From positions 6,316,202 to 6,380,201 of the forward strand of contig JACBWW010000044.1 of NCBI GenBank assembly GCA_020086605.1: 64,000 nucleotides of DNA, read 5' to 3'. This document shows positions 12,994 through 23,389 of this stretch, piece by piece. The stretch comes from Lanius collurio. Lineage: Eukaryota > Chordata > Aves > Passeriformes > Laniidae. Position 1 is the stretch's first letter. Every line of letters begins with the position of its first letter. A program made the translations under genes and the position numbers. The notes under the pieces are model-generated. The model made no database searches and was not told the origin of the DNA. It saw only the letters and a list, made by a program, of their open reading frames with translations.

Positions 12994-13689
12994 AAAGCAC
13001 AGGCTTTATAAGAAATATTAAGAAATATTAAGACTTTAAGATTTTAGTTCAAGTTTAGTTTTGTTAGAATTAGTTAGCGGAAGTAGGTCCAGCTGGGACT
13101 AATAAGAGTTAAGTTAGAACTAAGCTTTTAAGTTGCAAATTATTAATTACTTGTCTTCTTATATTTTCTTAGCTGTGTTTATAATGAGAACCAGAAAACA
13201 TTGACAAATAGATCTAAAGAAATCAGAATAATTGCTAATTCTTCCCATCCAGAAACATATTCGAAAGTCACAAGGGAGGAGTTGGATGACCCCCAAAAGT
13301 TATTTATGTTGAAAAGTAAAAAGGTCAAACTGAGGAAGACTAATACATCCTTCATCACTAAGACCACTCCCCAATTGAAAACGACCACCAACTCAATTTG
13401 GAGACAATTCCACGCATGCTCAATGTAATTAAATCTAATTACCATATGAGGCGGGGAATGGGAGGGGTCATTGATATGAATATGTATCTGTATTTTGGGT
13501 ATTCATGACTTTTGTGGATAAATAGACTCTGTATCCGTCTGCACCTTGGCACTGTGTATTTAGAAACTATTCCAAGCAGCTGTCCAGTGCCTATTAAACA
13601 TACACTTTCTAACTTTGAATGGTTAGAGAGTTTTTGTCCATCTCAGGTGGGTATTGATATTAGATTAATATCCATATTTTGGGAAATCA
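12992..13689 (+). mobile_element. LTR-like insertion (probable solo LTR) in CR1
   Basis: About 700 bp separate the two halves of a CR1 3' end. The insert starts near TGAAAG and ends near ATCA. In its second half it has the arrangement of an avian ERV LTR: a TATA-like 'gataaatagactctgt', a start-site-like 'gcaccttggcactgtg', then an ATTAAA-type poly(A) signal ('cctattaaacatac'). The host CR1 letters 'cctg' appear on both sides, suggesting a 4-5 bp target duplication, though this does not align cleanly with the TG...CA termini. No internal retroviral region is present. Exact ends and family are uncertain; an ERVL-type solo LTR is my best guess. Confidence 0.6.
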
Positions 13690-13764
13690 CCTGCCCACAG
13701 CACAGGATGGAATTGTATGATTTTTAAGGTCCCTTCCAACCCAAACCATTTCATGATTTAATGA
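13690..13764 (+). mobile_element. CR1 LINE 3' end, third segment
   Basis: Contains 'cctgcccacagcacagg' and 'tttttaaggtcccttccaac', then 'ccaaaccatttcatgattt', the characteristic CR1 3' terminus with a decayed terminal octamer-like repeat. It is the continuation of 12908-12993. Confidence 0.88.
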
Positions 13765-15455
13765 CTGAACTACAGAAAGGATCAAAGCCTCTCCGCCAGA
13801 ATGGGGCTGTCCTCCAGAGGAGCACTGGCAGAAGAGCAGATATTTCACTTGGCAGTGTCCCATAAAGGCTCTGGAGATGCAGCTTTGATGATGGCCAATG
13901 AAGAGATGATGCTGTGGCTCTGTGGCTGCTTTTCCTTTCTCCTTGCTCTTCTGTTGTGTGCTTAAATGGTGGATGACTGGGATCAGAACTGCTTATGAGT
14001 AGGGGTGTTCTAGAAACCGACTGAAAGGCCAGAGGCAGCTTTTTTTCCCAGATTCATTTTCTTTTCTAAGGCTTCAGCAATTATACCCAGCACTTTCCTC
14101 TGATGGAATTCCCTATACAAACATCACAACACTTTTGAAAGGATTGAGTCACTTTTCCCACTTCACACATGTAGATAAACATGGCTTAGAAGTGAAAGAA
14201 TGAGACATGATTCACAGCAAGGTCCATGATAGTGGAATGTTTACCCCAGGTAAGCAGATGCTTATTTCTCACTGCCCATCCCTGGCCTGGCTTGCAACAC
14301 ATGAATCCACAGTCAACAAAATTGTCTGCAAGCTGAACAGGTTAAATCTGGTGTTTGAAAGATGGTGGCATATTTTTTTATCATGACCTGCAGCTGTAAT
14401 AGGTATTTTATTTCAAAATCTGTGGCTGCATTGAAACAGATTCATCTCCAGGTGCTTGACAAAAACCTGTGTTCTGTTGTAACCAAAAGCCTCTTTCCCA
14501 GTGTCACTGGTGTTGATCTGACAGACTTCAAGGAGGATTTCAGGGCTTTTCCTCATCACACCAAGCTCCCTTTTTGCAACAGGCAAGCTGCCTTTAGCAG
14601 CACCACTGGGGACTTGGATGTTATCTTCAGTGTGTGGAAGCAGACAGCACACACAGACCCTGCCAGGAGAAATCAGACCTGACAGCCATGACAAATCTGC
14701 CACTCCAGCTGCTAAAGTTTCACTAGACTGGTGCTGATATGCACATTTTTGCTGAATTTGCAGAGCTGTGCGAGTGACTCTGCAATTAAGCCACAGCTAA
14801 TTCTTGGACATGGCTTTGGCCATGAGAGGAACACTTCAGGGAAGACAGGTGACACAGAGTGAATCAGCTACAAGGACACTCAGAGGGCTGCATGAATGGT
14901 GTGGTTGCTGTTTTGTTCTTGAAGCCCATTTTTTACTTCCCAGACTTGAAAGAAAGGCAAGAAATAATAATACTCTCCTGGACTTCAGCCTTACAGGGAA
15001 CCTCCTGTCAACCCCTAGAAGCTGCATCTACTTCAGAAATTTACTAACTTCCTCATGTTTGGGCAAAAAGTGTCAATTTTCTGTGCCACAGATGACACAC
15101 CTAAAACAGCGGCTACATCTGTGAGTACATATTAAAAAATACAGAAAGAAATATTGTCTTGCTGCTAGAAACTCTTCCTTCATGGCAGAGGTGTGCTCCC
15201 ATCAAACTAAAGAGGGAGAGGAGGATAATCCTAAGGCATTGAGACAATGCACAGATGATAACAAAGGCACAGATCTCCTTAGACCTTAAGCTGCAGACAA
15301 CAGCCCTTATGGACTGAAACAGTAACAGTAAACTGAGGCATTCAACACAAGACTTCTTTCAGTTTAAGATTATTAATTTCCTTTTGCTTGCTAGAAGAAT
15401 ACAAAGATAAATATAAATGTGTCAAAGTGAAGGTATTTGACTTCCTGATTGTTTG
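13765..15455. other. Gene-free stretch
   Basis: Overlapping short open frames on both strands (for example 14362-14703, open on both strands) without recognisable similarity. Nothing else seen. Confidence 0.5.
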
Positions 15456-15616
15456 AATCCACTGGTGGCTGTGCTAAAAAGGCTGGATTCAAATTCTTAT
15501 GAGGCAGTGGAGTTATCACTGATACCTGCCTGCTGCTCTGTGCTGTCACCATCAGTCTGTGCTGACAAAGAGGTCACCTGTCATTGCCAGTGTCCTTTGG
15601 GGTGCACAGGAAGCCT
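15456..15616 (+). repeat. 161-bp inverted duplicate, copy B
   Basis: Reverse-complement partner of 10852-11012, about 4.4 kb away. The only two differences I find are both C/T changes, at the 'atca(c/t)tgat' and 'caccc/tgtc' positions. The open frame continues past the duplicated block on both sides here (15453-15863), whereas in copy A it stops soon after the block, so the open frame beyond the repeat is not shared. Confidence 0.93.
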
Positions 15617-17224
15617 GTGGCAGCCCTTCAGAGAGGGTGAACCAGATCATCCTGGAGTTGTTTTGTCTACTTATTTTACAGATGTGAGAGTTCATGCTGT
15701 TTCTCAGATCAGACTCATTAATTTCCTTCCAAAACGCTGCTGGATCAAGGCCTCTGCTTCATCCTGCTTATACTTCCACTGCAGCTGCAGGGCTGAGAAG
15801 GAACAAGGACACAGAGAGAGATCACACCAGTCACAGACCAGCAAACTCAGAGGGACCGATTAGGTCCTGAAAACTGTGATATTTTTGTGCCTCTTCTCCA
15901 AACACTGCACATCAAAACATTTGTATTTTTCAACAGCTGTGATGCAGAAGTCAGACAAGCAGCTCAAAGAAGCCTGTAATGGTGAGGGGTGACGGACTGG
16001 GGCAAAAAAAGAGGGGTCAAGCCTGAAAGAATCTGCTGAATTTGAAGACACTCTGTGAAAGCGCTTAAGTTGGTATAACCAGTGTAGGCCAGCACAGGGC
16101 CAACAAGAAGAGAAACCACAAAGGCAGAGTTGAAATGTGAGCTCCTGAGAGGCTTTGCAATGGCAAAAGTTCATCAAGTTCCTTTCATGGCTGTGATCCA
16201 CAGGACTACTTGCAAATCCTGCTGAGGCTGAGTGCAGAAAGGTCACAGAAGCCACCAACTGCTTGGAAACTACTGAGTGACTCCTATTCAAGAAGGCAAA
16301 CTGCAGGCACCTCTTCTTTCCAAGGTGAAGCCTGTATCTACAGAAAATAATGTGTGGATTAGGATATTTTTCCAAATAGGCACGTAGTTCAAACAGCTGA
16401 TATTGATTTATCAAGATATTACACATCACATTGTGTTTTTCAGGCTCCACAGCAACCCTTTCCCTCTCTTCTGATTTTAACTCCCTGCCATAGCAAGCCT
16501 TCCATGATAAGGCTGAGTTAACAAGTGGGGAGCTGAAATAGAGAAGCATAGATGTGATAAACAAAATGATTTTTTAATTTTTTTTATATATCTAGAACTT
16601 CACAGCTTTCCTCCAATTCTTGCTTTTATTTTGTTTTTAATTTAAATTACTTAATTCTTGGCTTTTCACAAAATTGTCCCTACAGTGGCTTTCCACTGTT
16701 CACAGGAGCTAAACTGTGTGGCCCAGTAACACTGGGCTGATTCTGCTGCACTAGAACTTGTCATGACAGAGAATGAGGTAGATATTTTGAAAATAGGCTT
16801 TGGCAAAATTTGAAATTAACAAATCAAAACTCCTTTCTTTATCTAAATAATGCAACTGATGTAAGGTGTTTTGAACCACGATAACATACCCCAACCACAC
16901 CATCTTTAGTTATTCCTATTGGAGCCCTCAGAGAGAGACCAGGCTGGAATTACCCTCACCAGCTTCACCTGGCCATTCACCTTCAGGTATAGCAGCTCAG
17001 CTCCTGGAGGGTTCTTAAACCCAGCCAGAAGGTTCAGAGAGAATAATAATAAGAAGAGAAGAGAGAGGTAAGACAATCTGCTCTCTGTCCTTTGCTGTCT
17101 GGTTGGTTGGATTTCCTAGACTAACTTGGCTGCTGATCACTGAATGGGTTTTGTTGCTGCCATCATCTTGACTCTGCTTGTCTGGATCTGGAGCTTCAAG
17201 GACTGAAAGGCACTGAAAGATAAA
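15617..17224. other. Gene-free stretch with an unexplained 234-codon open frame
   Basis: The minus strand is open from 16564 to 15860 (234 codons from an ATG), the longest open frame in the window. I see no recognisable domain, signal peptide or repeat in it, and no splice or poly(A) context that argues for expression. It is Ser-, Leu-, Cys- and His-rich, which is common in chance frames. The rest of the stretch holds nothing I can name. Confidence 0.4.
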
Positions 17225-17745
17225 CTGTGCTAAATTAGAATTGGGAAAGGAGAAGCAGAAGGGCTAAAATACCAAGGCCGCAAGGAACAGATAAAGAGGA
17301 CTGTGCTGCACCGGATTAAGAACCAATTGTATTATCTGAAAAGCGTGTATGGAACTCTTGGACAAAGTGAAGAGACCAATCAAGTAATGTGTAATCTCAT
17401 GCACAGCAGTTGCAAAATGTCTACATGCTGTATTATGGATAAGTTAGTAAAATGTATAAGTACTGAGTTAATTAAGTGAACCATATAGGTTATGTGAAAG
17501 TAGTATAATGTGTAAGCCTAATACCCAAAAGAGGTGATGAGTAGCTATTATTGAACAGATTAGAAGATGTGTGAGTTCCCACATGATACCCAAAGACATG
17601 ATGCATATTTTAAACTATAAGAAGCTTCTGCGTAAGCACATTGATTTGTTGTACAGAAGTGCTGAGTTCCTGGATGCAAAGCTGCCAGAACCTCACTTAC
17701 TAAACTGGCCTGTGCGTGGTTGGTTTTCTCAGTTAAAAGCATGAG
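17225..17745 (+). mobile_element. Possible solo LTR
   Basis: The 3' part has LTR-like order: a TATA-like box in 'tttaaactataagaagctt', about 100 bp of non-repetitive sequence including 'gctgagttcctggatgcaaag', then 'cttactaaactggcctgtg', which resembles a decayed AATAAA signal context. The 5' part is AT-rich without a gene. I cannot find convincing terminal TG/CA with a target duplication, so the ends are guesses. Confidence 0.35.
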
Positions 17746-18118
17746 CAAAACTATGTTATTTGTAATGACATCTCATTATGGGAATTACTACATTTGGATC
17801 ACATCTTCACAGTCCTGGTCTTTTGAATGATATTTGCCAGTTTTTGGAGGGGGTTTTGCAGTATCTGAATTCCTGCTTTTCCTTTGATTTTAAATAAATT
17901 AACACAAACAAACAAAACTCCACAGTCTAAACAAATTATTTGTTTAAATATGTCTATCAAGGAGAATTTGTTGTATGTTAACCTGGAGAAGACTGATGAG
18001 TGAAGTCTGGCTGTAATGATTAGGGGATTCAGTGGCAAAAAGAATGGTAAGGAAATTCTGTTAGAACTGTCACTTCACTATTTTAGGATAGTGTGTAGGA
18101 TTTATAGTGATACAAGCC

Positions 18119-18222
18119 AAAAAAAAACTAAAACAAAACAAAAAAACAAACAAAAAAAAAAAAAACAAAAAAAAAACAAAACAAAAAAAAAAAAAAAAAC
18201 AAAAAACAAAAAACACCAAAAA
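18119..18222. repeat. A-rich (A)nC low-complexity tract
   Basis: About 100 bp of almost pure A interrupted by single C or CT bases. The Lys-rich plus-strand frame and Phe-rich minus-strand frame through it are artefacts. Confidence 0.95.
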
Positions 18223-19564
18223 CTTTTGAAACACTTCAAGAGTATCTACATGCACTTTTTGAAACTAGTTACACTTCTGAGCATGTATGCACATCGTGGC
18301 CCCGTATAGTGAATTTTAGCATATGTATAAATGTTGACATCTCTGTCTGGGAGGTATTTTGCCCCCACTTTCATAATTACCCTCTAAGAACATGAAGGCT
18401 CTGTGAGATCTTTGAGATGTTTGGTCTTGCTCAAGAAACAAAGAAGCAGCTTTGGGGTGTGTGCAAATCCAGGGTTCCTTGGAAACGCAGGAATAATTGC
18501 ACTTACCTGTGAACTCTCCCAGGAGAAACTTCTGATTTGCCATCCCCTTCAGCCTTGTCACAGGTAAGGGATTACTTCATGCTCTGCAGAGTCCAGAGGG
18601 AAACCCAGGGTAGTGTGGGGAATGTAGGAAGCAGCATTTGCTGTGCTTCAGAAGAAAACGATCCTAGAAATGGTGCACAGCATCAGAGAGGGGGTTGTGA
18701 GCAGCCACATGGAGAAAATGGAGCAAATATACAGCTAACAGTGGCAAACGCACTTAGTCATGAATTCCCCGTCACTCTTGCCTCACTTTGTCAGAAGGTG
18801 ATTAATACCTTTTTGATCAAGGAGCACAGCAGTAATGCAGGAATGCCAAGAGGCCCATGGGTGAACTTGCAGAGCAGTACTAATTCCAGAAGCCTACAGC
18901 TACAGACAATTTCATGGGCACAGTGTGAATGACCACAGTGCACAAGCTCTGGCTACACCCAGCAGATTGGGTGGCCAAGCCGTGCCACACGAGCCAGAGG
19001 AGTCTTTAGAGCTCCTGTGGCATTCAGATGTATCTCGGTGCAAGGATCACTTCAAGGTATTTGTATCTTGTCTGGAAGCAACAGGAGGGTGCATTTACAG
19101 ACACTTCTTCCTCTGGCTTTGCAAAGGATATGATTTCATGGTATGAAAGGCCAGGGCCCTAATGTGAAGTGTCAAACACAGATAGCTGGAGAGCCATGGA
19201 GCCAGTGAAGGATTGCTGGTAATTACACACTGTGAGGGAAAAACAGGATATGGGGGTAAGACAGCACTTTTCTGGGACAAACGTCATTGTTCTGGCTCCT
19301 CAAAATAAACACAAGGCAAGTGCAGGAATGAGGCTGAGGTCATGCAGTGTAGGGGGGAATCAAGAAGACCTAAGGACCCCAAAGCCCTTTGAACTATTTC
19401 CAGAAAGAAAAGCAGACAGAACATGGTAACTAATTTACATAGAAAATGAGAAACTTAACTCCGGAGTGGGGAAAATTAATTTGTGTAAAGGTACCCAAAC
19501 AAAGCCCAGGACACAGGACCTTGGACATCCCATCAGCTAGATCAATGCTGGAGTCAGAACTGCT

Positions 19565-19690
19565 GATCTCTCTTGCTCACTCTTTCTCTCTCTCGCTCGC
19601 TCTTTCTCTCCCTCTTCCCTCCATCCCTGCCTCCTTCCCTCCTCTATCCCCTGCTTTAATCTGTCCCACTCTCTCCTCCCTCCTAAGGAG
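19565..19690. repeat. CT-rich polypyrimidine tract
   Basis: Plus strand is dominated by TCTC, TTCC and CTCC units with few purines; low-complexity rather than a clean tandem array. Confidence 0.85.
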
Positions 19691-20694
19691 CCTGCTCCAT
19701 GTGCACACATTCACAAACACCCTTTGTCCTGCTCTGAATTCAGGTGTTTACTCACACTGCAACGTAAGTGTCCTTATGGTCCCAAAGAACAATATGTACA
19801 GAAGCATTGAGGTTTCCCAAAAGAAATTGTCGAAAGGATTTGGAATGCAAAGTAATTTCTTCTCTCAAATGGCAGCAATGTTGGCTAAGGCCACTGAGGT
19901 CAGGTCTTTACTTCTGAGCTAACTATGCCTGGGAGTTTCCTGCTCACAGAGCCTATCTAGCATAGAACAGACTATGTCTCCCCTGGTAAATATTTTTAAC
20001 CTCCAGAAGAGGGTATCCCAGTACAAACTACTTTTGTGAGGGGTTTCTTGACAGAATTTTTGCCCAAGCCCTCCCTAGCAATTATTTTAAGGACTGTTAG
20101 TTGGCAGGGGACAAAATGATCCAAAGAAGACTTTGTGAATCTACTGAGAAGTGTTTCAGCACCTTGGAAGCTTCTCTGGGTTACTCCTGTAGCCTAGAGA
20201 TAACATTATCATGTTTTGGTACTGCTGCCTATGATAGCTTAGAGTGGAATAAATGGAGAGAGGCTGAGGGACAGAAAAGAAGAATAGAAGGAAGGCCAAA
20301 GAACACCATCAAGTTATGGAATCAGTGTCAGATTTTTTTCAAGCAGTGGGTTGGTTTTCCTTTCTCATGATATGAGTTCTACTACCCAGGGGAAGAATCT
20401 GGGACACGTGAAAACACTTCAGGTCCAGGTATCTAAAGACTAATGCAGTAGTAGCAGACTTCCAGAGTTACAGCATTGTTGGTAATCAGATTCTGGGAGC
20501 TCAGGCATAAATAATGGATTGCATCCAACTGTGTGCCCACTGTACCTATTGACAATCTCCTTCAAAATCTTAGAAATTGCCAGGATTTACTTTCCAGATT
20601 ATTGATTATTTTGTCTCTTATTTGTGTGGAATAAATAGAATATAAAGCTTTAAGTCTAGCTGTAAATATTAGCACAACTATAAGCATTACTCTG

Positions 20695-20758
20695 TCCCTA
20701 ATTCTAGCTCTAAATGAAAATTGTAACCCTAAACCAAACCCTAAAAGCTAGCCCTAAA
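20695..20758. repeat. Degenerate CCCTAA-like cluster
   Basis: Within about 65 bp the words 'ccctaa' or close variants ('tccctaattctagctctaaa', 'aaccctaaaccaaacccta', 'gccctaaa') recur at irregular spacing. It could be a decayed interstitial telomere-like repeat or chance. Confidence 0.4.
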
Positions 20759-21611
20759 TACAAGGCAGCCTGTGACAGTGCTCAGTCACCTGCACTGTGA
20801 GAAAATGTTTGCTGATGTTGATGGAGCCTCCTGAATTTCAGTTTGTGCCAATTCCTCCTTGAGGTGAATCTGGTTCCATCTGCTTTTCATCCCCCCTTCA
20901 GTACAGTGTACTCCACGTGCTCCAGATATCATCTACTGTTAGCTGAATTCCCATCTAGCTGAGAGAAATAATGACTTCTTGTAAAATAATTAGAGGGAAT
21001 GTGGACCATCTGCCAGAATACTCAATTAGAATAGACCTCACATTGCCCTTCAAATATTATAGTTAATTGACAAAAGTACCTGAAAACCTTGATGGATAAA
21101 ACACAACTTTGGCTGTTCCTGTAGACACATAAAAGGAGAAAATCCTAAAGTTTGAACACTATGTTTGAATAAGTAATTTCCTGAGCTGTAATGATTGTTG
21201 ATGATGTTTGCCCAGCTCTTGATGGGACAAGGAGAAGGCAAGTTTGTTGGATTTTTCATTCTATGCCTGTCTATTCTTCTGCAATGAGCATGAAATTTGT
21301 TCCCCTTTTGAGTGTCTTGTTTGGAAGGAGCAAAAGCACAGTAATCTGTCAATATTTACATGTCACGATGTGTGCAGCTCCCCAGTTGTAAGCAAAATTC
21401 CTGGTGAGTTAAATTTTGAGTTGGTGTAAACCAACCAATGCATAGTGAACTATGAATTTACTTTTATAGTAAACCCCCTTCTATAATGTAAATAAAATAG
21501 TTATTCTCAGACCATAAATTATGAAAGTCACACTGGTTACCATCCTACTTTTTTCACATTGTGGAAGTTTTTATGGCAAGTGTTTTAGATTTTCTTCTAA
21601 CCCCTCCTTTC

Positions 21612-21612
21612 A

Positions 21613-21639
<27 letters not shown>
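21612..21639. repeat. 28-bp poly(A) run
   Basis: Twenty-eight consecutive A. I find no target-site duplication or retroposed sequence just upstream that would make it a tail. Confidence 0.95.
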
Positions 21640-21643
<4 letters not shown>

Positions 21644-22069
21644 AGAATTCCCACCATGTGATGTGTTTCCATGATGGAAGCGATTTCTGCAGTTTTCTTT
21701 CTTATTTTTTCTGTAACTCAATACTATAAATTCATTCACAACAGAGTAGTTTCTGCTGTGACCTAGGATTAACAAAACAAAAGATTTTTTACATTTAAAA
21801 AGGTGGAAAAGAAATAAAATAATACACATGATAGAGGTGAACAAGTCTATTAACAGCAACTTATACTAAGAGTATTTGGAACATGAACAAAACCCAGATG
21901 AAGGAGGTGACAGTAGGGATGGAAGACAAGCTTGGAAGGCACCTCTGGATGAAAACAAGTGGCCTGTCAGTGAGATGGGACCCAATTCTATTTTCTGGAT
22001 GTTCCTCTCTTAGCTGGCAGTGCAGGCAGAGCCAACCCAGCACAAATTAAATGTGGATCGGGATATTTC

Positions 22070-22075
22070 TCTATC
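22070..22075 (+). repeat. Target-site duplication, 5' copy, provirus 1
   Basis: The 6 bp 'tctatc' just before the 5' LTR align with 'gctata' just after the 3' LTR (24371-24376), with 4 of 6 identical. Six base pairs is the size expected for ERVK-type integration; the mismatches fit an old insertion. Confidence 0.45.
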
Positions 22076-22354
22076 TGTTGAGGTACCTCTCCCCCAAGGT
22101 CCTGGGGGGAGGAACCCTGGAGTGTACAGGTCTGTTCCCATGTCACGTGTGGCCTGATTGATTGTTGGGGGCTACCTGGGCTTGGGAAGAAGGGGGCAGT
22201 CTCGTGAGTGTGAGGCAGTCAGCCATGAGACTTTAGCCATGAGGAGGCTGGAGGGAAATAAACATCCATCAACATCCATAAAAATATTGCTTCATATTTC
22301 CTTCCAACATTCATCGCTATCTTATACATGTAGCAACCGTTCCCCGTTACAACA
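22076..22354 (+). repeat. 5' LTR of provirus 1
   Basis: Begins TGTTGAGGTACC and ends GTTACAACA, so the ends form a TGTTG...CAACA inverted repeat. It matches 24085-24370 along its length. AATAAA lies at 22257-22262. Relative to the 3' LTR it has an extra 'ggggggaggaaccct'-like segment near the start and lacks a 'ctgcctgtctt' segment. Confidence 0.92.
22257..22262 (+). promoter_or_regulatory. Poly(A) signal in 5' LTR, provirus 1
   Basis: AATAAA in 'ggagggaaataaacatcc', conserved at the same place in the 3' LTR (24272-24277). Confidence 0.6.
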
Positions 22355-22356
22355 CA

Positions 22357-22374
22357 TGGTGGAGATGCTGGGGA
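22357..22374 (+). other. Primer-binding-like site, provirus 1
   Basis: TGGTGGAGATGCTGGGGA lies 2 bp after the 5' LTR. It starts with TGG, the complement of the tRNA CCA end. Provirus 2 has TGGTGGCGATATGAGGAC at the same distance. I cannot assign the primer tRNA. Confidence 0.55.
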
Positions 22375-22465
22375 ATGATCCCTGGAGAAAGTGATTCGTG
22401 AGTAAAGTCTGGATATCTCTTCTTGCTTTTGTTCTTCTGTCCCATCTCTGAATGATGGAGGACTC

Positions 22466-23089
22466 ATGGAAAGACATGGCTCTCTGAACCACAAAGAGAT
22501 ATTTGCTTTAAAAATAAAAAAGGTTCTTGAACAGCGATCTGTAGATTTTAGCTTAATTCAAGCTCAGAAGGAACTAAGCCACTTCCTAGCATGGTTGTTT
22601 AATGATTGTCTTTTCTGTGTTTCTTGGGATTTGTTTCTTACCAAGGACTTTTTGGAGAATGATTGGACACAATTAATTTCTGAATCAAAAAATATGCTGA
22701 TGCAAGACTATTTCCGTGAATATTACATGATTACTGAGTCTGCTGAGCAGTATCAGCTGTGTCCCGCTCTTGTCCCAGTGGTGGTCAATGGAGTCCACCA
22801 TGAGAACATGTGGTCGAGCAGCACATGCTTTGCAATGGGCTCCTCTGTTGCCCCGGAGATGGCGGCCACGTGCGCCCGGTGCACCGTGGGCAGTGGCGAT
22901 GCAGTTCCTGCGAGTGGGAGAGCCAGTGAGGCCAGGCACGGTGGGAGCGGGGCTAGCACGGGCTGTGGTGGCTGCAGGAGCAGACCTGGAAACAGCGTGG
23001 GTCCGTCCGTGTTCACCCTCAGACACACAAGCGGTGTGGTGGCACCTTCGTGGGGAAGCCACCTGGGTCTGCCGGAGCAGCCCGTTTAA
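22466..23089 (+). CDS. Gag matrix-like open frame running into GC-rich segment, provirus 1
   Basis: A 207-codon frame from an ATG 92 bp after the primer-binding-like site. Residues about 10-95 are a helical matrix-like region (KIKKVLEQ..., then LSHFLAWLF...); the related frame of provirus 2 has EVKEILAQQ... and FFNWLFKNFF at matching spacing. I infer a betaretrovirus-type Gag matrix N-terminus. No N-terminal Gly for myristoylation follows the Met. From about residue 112 the frame becomes Ala/Ser/Gly/Arg/Cys-rich and GC-rich, and it stops before the cold-shock region, which is in other frames. No capsid or zinc-knuckle nucleocapsid is seen. Whether the ancestral protein was one Gag-cold-shock fusion or two proteins cannot be decided from these decayed copies. 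Confidence 0.55.
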   Translation: MERHGSLNHKEIFALKIKKVLEQRSVDFSLIQAQKELSHFLAWLFNDCLFCVSWDLFLTKDFLENDWTQLISESKNMLMQDYFREYYMITESAEQYQLCPALVPVVVNGVHHENMWSSSTCFAMGSSVAPEMAATCARCTVGSGDAVPASGRASEARHGGSGASTGCGGCRSRPGNSVGPSVFTLRHTSGVVAPSWGSHLGLPEQPV

Positions 23090-23330
23090 CGGGATGGTGC
23101 AGCACGGGGCCACGCTGAGCCCGAGCTGAATCGTATGCAGGGCACAGAGCTGTGGGCAGGGACAACGCAAGAGAGCGCAGAGCCCAGAAATGCGCTGGAG
23201 CGGCGCTGCCCAGAAAGTGTGGAGCGGCGGCCATGCGGGGGACCCACCGAGATGTCAGAGTCAGCAAGGCGGCGGCCAGAAGCGGCAGCTGCGATCCTGG
23301 CTGCTGCAGCCCTGGCGTGAGAGTGAAAGT
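22855..23330 (+). other. GC/CpG-rich linker of provirus 1
   Basis: Clearly richer in GC and CpG than its AT-rich surroundings. All three plus frames and some minus frames stay open for 60-160 codons because stops are rare in GC-rich DNA. One plus frame ends in an Ala-rich run (PEAAAAILAAAALA), reminiscent of the Ala/Pro-rich N-terminal domain of Y-box proteins upstream of the cold-shock domain. Confidence 0.7.
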
Positions 23331-23389
23331 GAAAGCAAAACACAGCGAAGCAACAAATGTCAGCAACACAGAAAAAAGAAAAAAGCATC

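Larger units (their letters stand above)
17746..22069. other. Gene-free stretch with low-complexity tracts
   Basis: Holds the A-rich tract, CT-rich tract, CCCTAA-like block and poly(A) listed separately. Open frames (up to 158 codons at 19446-19922, which crosses the CT tract) show no recognisable similarity. Confidence 0.5.

Noticed and set aside
13250..13270. 'attcgaaag' as part of a tRNA T-loop
   Set aside because: No cloverleaf, A-box or B-box spacing around it; it lies in the LTR-like insert.
15453..15863. 136-codon plus-strand frame through copy B of the inverted repeat, as a possible exon of a duplicated gene
   Set aside because: The open frame is not preserved beyond the duplicated 161 bp in copy A, and no domain is recognised; treated as non-coding duplication.
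18016..18309. Lys-rich 97-codon frame and Phe-rich complement
   Set aside because: Produced by the A-rich low-complexity tract.
19446..19922. 158-codon plus-strand frame
   Set aside because: Its middle part is the CT-rich tract (Ser/Leu/Pro run) and the rest shows no similarity.
21612..21639. Poly(A) run as the tail of a processed pseudogene or SINE
   Set aside because: No flanking direct repeat and no recognisable retroposed body upstream or, on the other strand, downstream.
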